From Neolentinus lepideus HHB14362 ss-1 (Eukaryota; Basidiomycota; Agaricomycetes; Gloeophyllales; Gloeophyllaceae): DNA of 64,000 nt. Below the pieces are notes generated by a model. The model was not told where the DNA came from. It did no database searches and worked only from the letters and a program-made list of their open reading frames with translations. The DNA is taken from the NCBI GenBank assembly GCA_001632425.1, contig KV425569.1, positions 1-64,000 on the forward strand, read 5' to 3'. The translations under genes were made by a program, and so were the position numbers. Of this stretch, positions 11,222-29,099 are shown in pieces; positions within the stretch are counted from its first letter, which is position 1, and each line of letters starts with the position of its first letter.

Positions 11222-11893
11222 CATAGGATCACAGCAACTAGCCGGAGGAGCGCGACACAGTTCTATGCAGTCGCGCCACAGTGTTTCGTTCTGTTCCTGC
11301 GATTAGCACGATATTCAATACTTGGGATGTAGGTCATTAAAAATATGCATCTGCTGTACGCTGCCTCCATTCTGAAGGAATAAAAGGTCGTACGGTTGAT
11401 GACATAGCAAACATTGAGTATATAAGACATACAGTGGAAGCAATCTTTGTTGGGACAAGACTAGCCTCTGATGTCCTTCGAGAGTGACTCGGTAAGTTGT
11501 GGTATGGGGATGGATATGCTCTAGGCGCGTACCGCACAACAGCCCTCGGGCCTTGCCCCAATTCATTGAGTCGCACACATCGCGAACGCCGGTATATTAT
11601 CTTGCAGACTAGGACAAAACCTCTGTGTTACGCAGCTAGCGATTGTTGACTGATAACGGTGGGGTGGGGCTTGTATGGAGGCTAGGGAATCCGAGCGGTA
11701 CTGCTATGCCTGCGATTGTGGCGGGAGGAACAGAACCTAACAGAGCGAGTTCCGCCAAGTTCCGCCTCGACGCGTCGGCGGGTGCGTAGCGCGCGTGGAA
11801 TAAGACCTAGTCACCCGACAATTCCTTCCTTCGGAGTACTGCTATTGCTTTCGCTTTACCGTCTGATATGCTACGCTGAAAGCGCCGGGAACA
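11222..11893. other. Upstream region of the BEACH gene
   Basis: This is 672 bp between the MITE and the start codon of the BEACH gene. Short overlapping minus-strand ORFs near 11315-11578 look random. I see no TATA box that stands out. Confidence 0.4.
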
Positions 11894-19931
<8,038 letters not shown>

Positions 19932-20330
19932 GGCGAGGTGAACGTCGGAAAGATGGCATGATGGGTAGTGAAGGTGGTAGAGGAGTATCGTGAGGTATGG
20001 AAGTTGCAGGTTGCGTTGTTGGATCTTACCCGGATTGAGCTGGTATTGGTCCGTTCTCTATCGACTTGCAATGATATGGAAGTACATATTAGAAGGAATG
20101 GTGTGGTTTCATTGTTTCGCGATTGTATTTGAAACACGATGCATTGGACAGCCGGAGAAGCATCTCTGGCAGTGCAAAGTGAGCTCGTAAGAAGAATGTG
20201 GCGTGTGGCGCGAAAGGCGTTACGTGATTGACCGCGCTTCACACAGCCACCGTGACGAGAGCCGTCGCGTCCCGCCAGCCGTCAACCCGCCAGCCGCCAG
20301 CCGCCAGCCGCCACACGCCACATCCCGCTG
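19932..20330. other. 3' flank of BEACH gene with CGCCAGC microsatellite
   Basis: The stretch contains the end of the BEACH transcript and then a run of imperfect CGCCAGC heptamers at about 20273-20317, directly in front of a TATA-like box. There is no supported gene. Confidence 0.5.
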
Positions 20331-20340
20331 TATAAAATGC
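20331..20340 (+). promoter_or_regulatory. TATA-like box TATAAAATGC
   Basis: TATAAAATGCAG is followed by a CT-rich leader with TCTACTCACCATC. The same 12-base string TATAAAATGCAG stands at 26611, 38 bp in front of the tetraspan gene. Downstream of this copy, no ORF with believable protein character begins. It may drive a non-coding transcript or be a relic. Confidence 0.4.
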
Positions 20341-21384
20341 AGGCAATTTCGCTCTACTCACCATCAGCACATCTTTCTCTCGACCACGGATAACTCTGTT
20401 CATCTCCTTCCGGCCGCGCACCATCTCTGGTGCTTTCAAATCGTGATCTAGTGACTACTCCCTCAGTGTTTGCCTCTTGGCGACTTTTCCTGGGCTTCTT
20501 CGACGGTGTGCATTTGGCTCTGTTCGTTCTTTAGCTTTCTTCTATTGTCGCTGCGCGGTATCGCCGTCTACTTGCTTGACATTACTAATGGTACTGTACT
20601 GTGAGCCGCCACTCCTCAAAGATCCGATCCCTCGCCACCGATTCCTCTGTCCAAATCGCTTGTGTGTGTCTCTTCGATCTTCTCCTGGGAGGGTCTCGCG
20701 GTTCAAGATGCCTATTGCATCGCCGTCGCATCTTTTCTCTCCTCGGCGTCGCGACCTTAATACCTCCCGCTCCCGCCTCATCTGCGTATTTGCGTTCTTA
20801 GTGGACAGTCCAAACCACGCCATCATCATCAGATATCATAATCCGCGATACCAACCCGACACGCGGTCGACTCTATCCTTTGGTGTTCTGTGTCCCTCTT
20901 CGGCCCTCCTCTGAACCGTTTGAAAGGCATCGGCGGTTTGCTGCGGATCTTGTCCACCACTAAGTATCTGTCGCTGCTCTTGTCTCTGTATACCTCCTCT
21001 CCCTGCCAGTATCGTCTACTCCCATCCCACGCGAGTAATGATCCTCTAGTCGTAGCGTCTCCGTCTCGATTTCATAGCAAGCGGTCTACTATCATTTGCT
21101 TTTCTCCATCCAGGATGTCCTGCACTTTTCGGTACCCCGGATCCCAGTCGCCATTGCTATCTCACTCTTTGTCTACGTCTCCCTGGTGCTTAAATCCTGC
21201 CACGTCTTGAGAGCGCTGCGACAATCAACCAATTGCCCCAATTTTCAGCCTGGCTGCCTAGACATGCCCCTTATCCTGGCCTGTCATGCCTCCCCTCTCT
21301 CTCTTCCTCTCCATAGCAATCATCTCAACTTTCCCCGCACTTTTCTGGCCTCAAACTCCATATGATAGAGATATTGCCTTCGCT

Positions 21385-21960
21385 GCGTGCCTTGCTACTC
21401 TGAGATCTGTGTCTGTGCTACCCACTCACGGCTGCACCCCTTCCCCCTCGGTTCGGACCAATGGCTTGTACGTATATCTTGTTCCTCGGCGAGTCTTACC
21501 ACACTGATGTTTGTGTCCGTGCCACCCACTCACGGCTGCACCCTTCTTCCTCACTGTTCGGACCAATGGCTTGTACGCATATTCTGTTCCTCTTCAAGCT
21601 AACTCTTTCCACGCTTCCTCTGTAACTTGTTCAGGTATGAGCATCTCTCTTTTACTCGTCGACGGCTTTCCTCTGTTTCTGAGCCTTAGTGTCTTGGCTC
21701 TGCGTTGCCTTACCACTCTGAGGTCTCTGTCTACACTATCTACTCACGGCTGCCTGCCTCCCCCTTCCTCCTCGGTTCGGACCAATGGCCTGTACGCATA
21801 TCTTACTCGTCGTCAACCTAGTTCTTTCCACGCTGCTTGGTTCTCCTCGCTTCCTCTTCCGCAGACCTCTTTAGGTGGTTCTGGTACGAGCGTCTCTCTT
21901 TTACTCACCGACGGCTTTGTTCTGTCTTTGTCATTCGAGCCTCTGGTTGCTCGGGTCATT
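21385..21960 (+). repeat. Three imperfect direct repeats, unit about 225 bp
   Basis: The string ACTCACGGCTGC, followed by GGTTCGGACCAATGGC and TGTACGCATAT, recurs near 21425, 21525 and 21740. The second and third copies extend into TTCCACGCTTC-like and CTCTCTTTTACTC segments. The first copy is shorter. Several frames stay open through the copies, including a 167-codon frame from 21511, so open frames here are a by-product of CT-rich repeat composition and do not show a gene. Confidence 0.7.
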
Positions 21961-22124
21961 CACTATTCACTAGCGCTGCTGGCATTGAATTCTGGTCTTG
22001 ACTGGCACCACTGACATCGACTTCTGGTCTTCTTGGCACCGCTGGTCCCCACCGCTCTTGCTGTTCTCAACGTCGATTGGTTTCACCCCTGCTGGAAATG
22101 TTCTCGGAGGTCTCCACTACGTAT

Positions 22125-22620
22125 GCCCTCAATGGCCTCTGTCCTTCCTGCTCTTGATAGTCTCTATTCTGCCTGCATGCCTTCGACGATCTCCACTCTG
22201 TCTGATCACGATGGTCTCTACTCTGCCTGCTCTTTATGGTCTCTCCTCTGCTTGCTCTGGATAGTCTCTACTCTGCCTGCTTCTTGATTGTCACTGCTGT
22301 GCATACTTTTGACGGCCTCCATTCTGTATGCTCTTGACGATCTCCATACTGTATGCTCTCGACGATCTCCGCTCTGCACGCTCTCGACAATCTCCACAGT
22401 AATACACTCGACGGTCTCTACTCTGCCTACTCTTGATAGTCTCTACTGTGCCTGCTCTTGATAGTCTCTATCCTGTGTGCCCTTGACAATCTCCATTCTG
22501 CCGGCTCTCGACATTCTCCACACTGCATCCCCTCACGCTCTCTGCCCTGCACGCTCTCGACGATCTCCACACTGCGTGCCCTCGACGGCCTCCACTCGTA
22601 TACTGTTGACAATCTCTATC
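22125..22620 (+). repeat. 25-bp minisatellite, about 20 copies
   Basis: The unit is close to TCTCCACTCTGCCTGCTCTC plus GACGA. Consecutive copies around 22440-22515 keep an exact 25-bp spacing while differing by several bases each. The plus strand is strongly pyrimidine-rich. 25 is not a multiple of three, so a translated repeat would change frame each unit. That speaks against a coding role. Confidence 0.85.
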
Positions 22621-22739
22621 TGCATTCCCTGCACCCTGATCTCATCTTTGCCTTCTGGCTCGGCGAGGTCCCTGACATTCTGGCTCGGCCCCACGTCGTA
22701 CAGAGGTCAAGGAACTTGTTCACAGGCCAATCAACTTGA

Positions 22740-23930
22740 GTACGCACCCGTTCAGAGGTCAAACAACCCAAGTGCACCCGTTCAGAGGTAAAGCGACTCA
22801 AGTACGCACCCAGTCAGAGGTCAAGCCACTCAAGTGCACCGCTTCGGAGGTTACGCAACTTGCGTGATCGCTTCAGAGGTAAAGAAACTCGAGCACGCCC
22901 GTTTAGAGGTAAAGAATTCGAGTGTGCCCGTTCAGAGGTCAGGCAACTTGAACGCACCCACTCAGAAGCTAAGCAACTCGGAGGCACCCGTTCAGAGGTA
23001 ATGCAACTCAAGCACGCCGCTGCTTCAAAAACTCGAGTGCACTTCGAGTGGCCTGCTTAAGTGGTCAGGCAAGCCGAGCACCCCGCTTCGGAGGTTGAGC
23101 AGCTCGAGCGCACCTGTTCAAGGTCAAGCGCACCGATTCAGAGGTCGAGCGAGCCAAGTGCCCCGCTTCAGAGGTAAAGAAACTCGAGTGCACCACTTCA
23201 GATGGAAAGCAACCCGAGCGCCCCGCTTCAGAGGTAAAGAAATTCGAGTCCACCGCTCAAGGGTCGAGTAGCTCGAGTCCACCGCTTAAGAGGTCGAGCA
23301 ACTCGAGCGTACGGCTTCAGAGATCAATTAACTCTGGTGCACCGCTTCAGAGGTAAAGCGATTCGAGTGCACCCGTTCACGGGCCGAATGCACCGGTTAA
23401 GAGGTCTAGAAACTCGTATGCAATTCGAGTGGCCTGCTTCAATGGTCAGGCAAGCCGAGCGCACCGCTTCCGTGGTCGAGAAACTCAAGTGTGCCCGTTC
23501 AGAGGTCAAGCAATTTGAGTGCACCGCTTCAGAGGCAAAGCAACTCGAGTATGCACCCGTTCAGAGGTCGAGAAATTACTCGAGTGCACCAGGGTCCAGT
23601 TCCGAGGGAAAGAAATTTGAGTGCACGGCTTCAGAAGTCGAGCATTCGAACGCTGCTGTTCACAGGTTGAGCCGCTCGAGTACGCACCTGTTCAAGGTCC
23701 AGCAGCTCAAGCGCACCGCTTCAGAGGTATAGCAACTGGAGTGCACCGCTTCGAAGGTCAAGCAAGTCGAGCACACCGCTTCAGATTCTGGGCTACTCGA
23801 GTGCGCCGCATCAGTGGTCGAGCAACCTCTAGCACATCGCTTCAGAGGTCGAGCAAGCCGAGGTGCCCGTTGAACGATCAGAGGTCGAGCGCACTGCTTT
23901 AGTGGTCAAGTAACTCGCAACGCCGGTTCC
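22740..23930 (+). repeat. 30-bp minisatellite, roughly 35-40 copies
   Basis: The unit is close to TTCAGAGGTCAAGCAACTCG plus AGTGCACCCG, with some units of 28-33 bp. Clear copies start at 22751, 22781, 22843, 22872 and 22902. Two reading frames per strand stay open for stretches of 60-130 codons because 30 is a multiple of three, but indels shift frames often and no start or splice context fits a gene. The array begins about 120 bp after the 25-bp array and has an unrelated unit. Confidence 0.85.
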
Positions 23931-24099
23931 TAGTCGAACACAGTGTCATCCGGTTTCCCGGATGTCGGTGAGCTCGGAATCAGCACGGATATGCGGATCC
24001 GCATGCCGGTCGCCTTGATCCCATCTCAGCACAGCAAATACGTCCATACGAATGGAGCTGACCTCTAATACGCCCGTCCGGACTCTGAATCGAGGTCGC

Positions 24100-24255
24100 T
24101 TCGAACACATTTGACAGGATAGTGATCACCTCGAACATCTGACACAATAGCGGTCACCTTGAATCGAACACGTTTGACAGGACAGGGGCCACCTCGACAC
24201 GTCTGACGGGATAGTGCTCACGTCTGACAGAATAGTGGTCACCTCACTGACAAAC
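24100..24255 (+). repeat. Short irregular tandem repeat (GACAGGATAGTGGTCACCTC-like)
   Basis: Five or so copies of a sequence near CTGACAGGATAGTGGTCACC follow each other with spacings of about 20-40 bp. There is no coding sense. Confidence 0.55.
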
Positions 24256-24354
24256 ACAGTCCGCCAGGCACTTTGAATGTCATTGTCAGCTCGAAGATGG
24301 AGCCAGTATACTCGAATGCCGTCTTCATAAACATCAGTCAGTCTCGTCAATTAA

Positions 24355-25005
24355 AAGATGACCTCTCGTGCGTCAGGATTCAGAACACTCGAGCACAGTC
24401 GGCTGGTAGGGACACTAGCGACACGCGGATCGGAGGTCATTATTTCATTCTTGACACAGTCGGATGCCCGTAAAATGCAACACTGGTGCAGTCAATCGAA
24501 TGGCAGAGCGCTAAAACCCCCTGCGACGCGTTTCTGATCCCCGTGCCACAGTGAATCGCGAGCGTGCTTGGGTGCACGGTCGTCACCGACAAGACACTCG
24601 AGACACTCGAGTGCATTCAGCTCGTAGTGAGATGCTAGAGCACTAAAACCCCGTTCTGGTCTTCCTTATCCTTCGGCGCCTCGTGATCTCACCGTGCCAC
24701 ACCTGAACCGTGAGCGGATGCTTGGGTGCATCGGGTGAACGGTCAGTCGCACACGGTCGTCACCTAAAAGGTGATCTCTCGTACGTCAAGACTCGGGAAA
24801 CTCGAGCACAGTCGGCTGGTAGGGACACTAGCGACCTCGGACGAGGGTCATTGTTTCATTCTTGACGCAGTCGGATGCCAACAAGGACTGGTGCAATCAA
24901 TCGAACCCTAGAGCGCTAAAGCCTGCGACACGTTTCTGGTCTTCCCGTTCCACCAGCGCTTCGAGGTTCCCACTGCTGAATCGCGAGCGGATGTTTCGCT
25001 CCGAC
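24355..25005 (+). repeat. Direct duplication, unit about 235 bp
   Basis: Segments at about 24355-24590 and 24763-25000 share long stretches, for example CTCGAGCACAGTCGGCTGGT, GGGACACTAGCGAC and TTCATTCTTGACACAGTCGG. A third partial match (TAGAGCGCTAAAA, GCGACACGCTTCTA) lies near 26050-26095. The material between the copies is partly related as well (CTAGAGCACTAAAACCCC at 24650). Confidence 0.75.
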
Positions 25006-25199
25006 GTGCCCGAAAAGACGTCAATAATACCAGTGCACTCGCGCCGCATCCTCGGAATACCTGAATTGCATTTTTAGAGTTGATTTCCGGGTGAGGGAAG
25101 GGAAGGGAATGAAGGGGCGACGTGTCCCTGCGCGACGAAGACGGGGCTCCGAGCCAGGATCACGCTGCCGGGGAGTTCTGGAGCGCGGGCTGCTGGATA

Positions 25200-25315
25200 T
25201 CGTGAGCTCGAACGCGGTCTGCTGGAGATCGTGAGCTCAAACGCGGTCTGTTGGATATCGTGAGCTCAAACGCGGTCTGCTGGATATCGTGAGCTCGACC
25301 GCGGGGTGTTGGATG
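25200..25315 (+). repeat. 29-bp tandem repeat, four copies
   Basis: GAGCTC starts at 25204, 25233, 25262 and 25291, exactly 29 bp apart. The unit continues AACGCGGTCTGCTGGATATC and GT. The copies differ by one to three bases. Confidence 0.9.
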
Positions 25316-25504
25316 TTGCCGAGGTCGAATGGGGTCGGCTGGATGGAGGCGTCTGCGGGATGTGGGTGTCTGGATTGGGAGGGCGGGAGAGGGTAGTGAG
25401 GGTGGGCGTCGGGAGGTTGGTCTGCTGGATACCCGCGAGCCCGTTGAACGTCGTGTTGATCAAATACGTTTTTCGAATATCTCGGACGAGTTTTGCAATA
25501 TACT

Positions 25505-25615
25505 AATGAGGCAGAACGCGGTGTGCAATACATATGTCGACGAGCTAGAACGCGGTGTGCAATATACCAATGAGCCAGAACGCGGTGTGCAAATGATATG
25601 TCGGCGGGCCCGAAC
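25505..25615 (+). repeat. 30-34 bp tandem repeat, three to four copies
   Basis: GAACGCGGTGTGCAA recurs three times with intervals of about 34 and 30 bp. The first bases (GAACGCGGT) are shared with the 29-bp repeat at 25.2 kb, so the two arrays may have a common seed. Confidence 0.8.
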
Positions 25616-26610
25616 GTCGGACGCATACCAATATTATGAGCTGGAACACATTTCAGTGATCTCAAGCGAAACGCATCGGTGGAAATGGAGTCAGCACGGA
25701 TTATATGCGCATCTGATGGCCGGTGGCCCTAGGAGGGTGCCACGTCTATTCGAATGGGGTGACCTCTATATCTAAATTCTAATACGCCCGTCCGAATGGG
25801 GTGACCTCTAAATTCTAACCCACGCGTTTGATTGGTGCGCGGCTCCGAGGAGTGGCCGGTCCGATTGGGCGCCAGTTAGTGTCGAACACGGTCAAGGAGT
25901 GCAGCGCGCATGTGTGGATGAGTCGGTCAGTCGAATGCTCGAGGTCTCTCGGACGTCAGGTAAAATCGAGTCGGACCCGAGCGATGCGCGAGGATCGGAC
26001 GTCAATTTAACCAACTCCTGACACGATGCACTGCAACGCTGTCACGTACGGTAGAGCGCTAAAATTGCCTGCGACACGCTTCTAATTTCCCGAATCCCCG
26101 ACGATCAGCGCTTCCGTCCTAGAAATACCCGAGTCGCGAGGGGACGATAACCTGAATCGCGAGGGGACGACATCCGTGAATCGTTGGGCGCATTTATCAG
26201 AATTGGGCGCAGAAGACGCGGGCTCACGCAATGTGACATGGAAGGGGATTCTGGGGTGCATCTCTCTCAGAGCGTGTTTGAGGCGAATCGTCGCCAAGAC
26301 CGGGCTGCAGGCTCCGAGGGACAATCACGGTGCAGAGTGTGTGGTTGCGTGACCGAGTGTTGAGCGTACGGGGGCTGCCTGCCGTATGGACGGCTGCTCA
26401 CCCGACCGCCCATCGAAGGCCATGACGCGGGTGCGCTGACGTGATGCATGATCGCGTCGTCCGAGCTAAAAATAGGAGCGTCATCAGTGGCCCCCACATA
26501 CGGGGCCCCGCGACAGGCAATCTCCCCCGCACTCGCCGGATCTTCTCTCTGCGCCCGAAGAAGCCCAGCGTGTCAGTTGATCTTGGAGTGAACCCCGTGG
26601 ATTTAATACC

Positions 26611-26620
26611 TATAAAATGC
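26611..26620 (+). promoter_or_regulatory. TATA box of the tetraspan gene
   Basis: TATAAAATGC lies 38 bp in front of the start codon at 26649. At this distance the 5' leader would be very short. The same 12-base context occurs at 20331. Confidence 0.5.
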
Positions 26621-26648
26621 AGCGGGCACGGCGTCTGCCCTAGCGAAA

Positions 26649-27403
26649 ATGGCCCGCGACAGCTTGCGCCTCCTCCGCCTGACGTCCCTCGCCCTCGCCT
26701 TTGCCTGGGGCGTCATCGGCTTCGCCCTCGGCGTCTCCGCCGTCGTAAAGTGCGTCCTCTCCTCTGCCCTCGAACGGCGCTAATTAATCCCCACAGATCC
26801 AACCACCAGAAATCAGAAATCCGCCACGCAGCGCCCGCCGCCGCGTCCATCTCCATCTCCACCGCGGACATCCTCGGCGCAGGCGGCGCCCTCACCGGCG
26901 CCTGCGGCCTGCTCTTCGTCGAGTCCCTCCTCTTCCTCCTCTCCTCCTTCCTCCCCGTCCCGCTCCTCGGCTCCCTCCCCCTCCAGAGCCACCTCCTCGC
27001 GTTTACGACCGTGTTTATATTCGCTGCCGCCGTGCCGACGAGCGACTTTGTGGCGCGGAGGCAGGCGAAGGTGCATGCGTCCCTGGGCGGGGTCGAACTC
27101 CCGCCGAGTGTGATACAGAGCGTGCAGAACCAGCTGGGGGTGACGGGCGTGTACAAGCATATTCATTACCGTGCGTATTCCTTCCCTCCCTTGCTACGCA
27201 CACTAACCCCCCCCTCTCCTTTCTTCTCCATAGTCCGCCTCATCGCGATCATCCCCTGGATCGCCTTCCTCTTCGCCCTGACGTCCACCGTCCTCTCCTA
27301 CCGCGCCGCCCGCCGCGCGCCCGCCACCGCCGCCACCGCCCCTCCCTCACTGGAGGAGGACGAGAAGAAGCGCCCGGAGAAGGCTGATGCGAGCGCTGTT
27401 TGA
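26649..27403 (+). CDS. Small four-TM membrane protein (MARVEL/tetraspan-like)
   Basis: Three exons (26649-26749, 26797-27170, 27234-27403) join in frame to 214 residues. Four hydrophobic segments are visible: ALAFAWGVIGFALGVSAVV near the N-terminus, ALTGACGLLFVESLLFLLSS, LLAFTTVFIFAAAV and LIAIIPWIAFLFALTSTVL. A hydrophilic loop (SVIQSVQNQLGVTGVYKHIH) lies between segments three and four, and an acidic-basic tail (EEDEKKRPEKADA) follows. This layout is common for small basidiomycete integral membrane proteins of unknown role, sometimes assigned to the MARVEL group. The start is chosen because it gives the first membrane segment and follows a TATA box. GC-rich third codon positions fit a host gene. 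It is the only clear gene in a 10-kb repeat domain. Confidence 0.82.
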
Positions 27404-27975
27404 GCGTCCATAGCTCGAGTTTCACAGCGGGAGATAGATGCTGTGGTAGACGCTCGTGACGGGAGGAGATGGTGCACTCGTGACGTGACACTCACGCTTA
27501 TGACGACCGTTCATCTTATTCCGCGGTTCCGCTGTTCTGTTTGTACTATAGTACTGTATACCTCCGGTTTGTAATAATAAGTACGTGATGAATGTGATGA
27601 CGTTTACGGCGCTAGTATGGATTTGTGGTGATGGTAGTAATAGATGGGAGGTTTAACGGTTAGCTGGAAAACGAAGGACCGATATTAATATTAATGTTGT
27701 GGAGGACGGTTGGTGGTGCCCGCTGGAGAACGTGTGGGTGATGCACTGCTCGCTGGTTTTATGGAGTCGGTAATAGGCGCAGCTGCTGCAGAGTGGAATT
27801 AATAGGTACAGCTAGTACAGAATTAGCACGATACAGACGGCGAAAGGAAAAGTGGGCGACTGGGGATTTGTGGTGGGTGACTGCACAACGCGTACAATTC
27901 GGCGGGTGAACGCACAACGCGTACATTCCCCACGGCGCCATGCTGCTTGGGAAGTGCGGGAGGATGGAGGGGGGA
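27404..27975. other. 3' flank of the tetraspan gene and left edge of repeat block
   Basis: No gene is supported. From about 27855 the sequence (GGGGATTTGTGGTGGG, CACAACGCGTACA) is repeated at about 29210-29245, so this is the left limit of a duplicated segment. Confidence 0.5.
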
Positions 27976-27979
27976 GGTG

Positions 27980-28295
27980 ACGGCTGGAAACAGATAGAAT
28001 ACACCGATGGCTGGAAACAGATAGAACACACCGGCGGCTGGGAACAGATAGAGCACACCGACGGCTGGGAACAGGTAAGAGTCGACGGTTGGGAACAGAT
28101 AGAGCACACCGACAGCTGAAAACATGTAACAGTCGACGGTTGGGAACAGATAGAGCACACCGGCGGCTGAGAAAAGATAGAACACACAGACGGCTGGAAA
28201 CAGATAGAACACACCGACGGCTGGAAACAGACAGAACACACAGACGGCAGGAAACAGATAGAACACGCAGACGGCTGAGAGCAAACGGAGCAGGG
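27980..28295 (+). repeat. 27-bp minisatellite, about 11 copies
   Basis: The unit is close to GGCTGGAAACAGATAGAACA plus CACCGAC. All frames on both strands stay open for long stretches because 27 is a multiple of three. The minus strand would give a repeated nonapeptide like VCSICFQPS over more than 100 codons in three overlapping frames. I found no splice or start evidence that any of them is used. Confidence 0.85.
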
Positions 28296-28419
28296 AAGAC
28301 TCGCCGCACTCAAGATCCCGACCAGTCTTTCCGCAGTGGCATTTATAAGTTATAATTGGGCGGGGGGAGGAATGTATGTGGGTGCACCTGCGAGAGATGC
28401 GTCGTTGGGGGAGGAGTAG

Positions 28420-28620
28420 GTCTGCACGTCGAGGGAGGAGCAGACCTGCGCATCGAGGGAGGAGATGATCTGCACGTCGAGGGAGGAGAACGTCTGCACG
28501 TCCGCACGTCAGCGCGTCAAGCGAGGAGAAGATCCGCACGGAGAAGACCTGCAAATCGAAGGAGACGATCCGCACGTTGAGCAAGGAGCAGATCCGCACG
28601 TTGAACAAGGAGCGGGAATC
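28420..28620 (+). repeat. 24-bp minisatellite, about 8 copies
   Basis: The unit is close to CTGCACGTCGAGGGAGGAG plus 5 variable bases. The first three copies keep exact 24-bp spacing and later ones are more diverged (ATCCGCACGTTGAGCAAGGA). It follows the 27-bp array after about 130 bp. Confidence 0.8.
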
Positions 28621-28639
28621 GTGCGAAGCGACACAGACA

Positions 28640-28935
28640 CCTCGAAAGTGCAAAATCGACACAGAACGCGAGAGAACGACGAAAGTGCGAAACGGACACG
28701 AGAGCCAGTACAAAAGTGCGAAATTGACACAGAGCACTCGAAAGTGCGAAATTGACACGAGAGCCAGTACGAAATTTACACGAGAAGACCAGTACGAAAT
28801 TTACACGAGAAGACCAGTATGAAACGGACACGAGAAAGCCAGCACGAAATCAACACGGGAGAGCCAGTGCGAAACGGACACGAGAAAGCCAGTACGAAAT
28901 TGACACAAGAGAGCCAGTACGAAATACTGAATATC
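28640..28935 (+). repeat. 25-bp minisatellite, about 9-11 copies
   Basis: The unit is close to CAGTACGAAATTGACACGAG plus AAAGC. The five units from about 28790 to 28915 keep exact 25-bp spacing. Single words of this repeat (ACACGAGAGAACCAG) reappear near 29730. Confidence 0.85.
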
Positions 28936-29099
28936 GCGCCAATGAAGGATCCGGGGCGCGAGTGGGACAGCTGCGGGTGGAGGGGGACTCACAAGCGCCA
29001 TAACATCGCTGGGGGAGTGGTGAAGACGAAGACCACCTCACGCTCGGGAGAGCGGTACTCATTGTCTAGGGACGTGATCGAGGACAGCCGGAGTGGCGG

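Noticed and set aside
11315..11578. Small minus-strand ORFs upstream of the BEACH gene
   Set aside because: Two overlapping frames of equal length, with no motif and no codon bias like that of neighbouring genes.
21511..22014. 167-codon open frame with inner repeats (VRTNGLYAY, SVSLLL)
   Set aside because: It lies in CT-rich direct repeats where several frames are open at once. The same DNA words occur in other frames in other copies, and no splice or start context supports it.
22458..23902. Many 60-130 codon frames in the minisatellite (for example 23337-23732)
   Set aside because: The unit length is a multiple of three, so open frames arise by repetition. Indels move the frame between units and no frame is favoured.
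22720..23930. CRISPR-like array
   Set aside because: The repeats follow each other directly without unique spacers of constant size, the units vary, and the genome is eukaryotic.
26713..27166. Arg- and Glu-rich minus-strand frames opposite the tetraspan gene
   Set aside because: They are antisense shadows of GC-rich codons. The plus strand has matching introns and four membrane segments.
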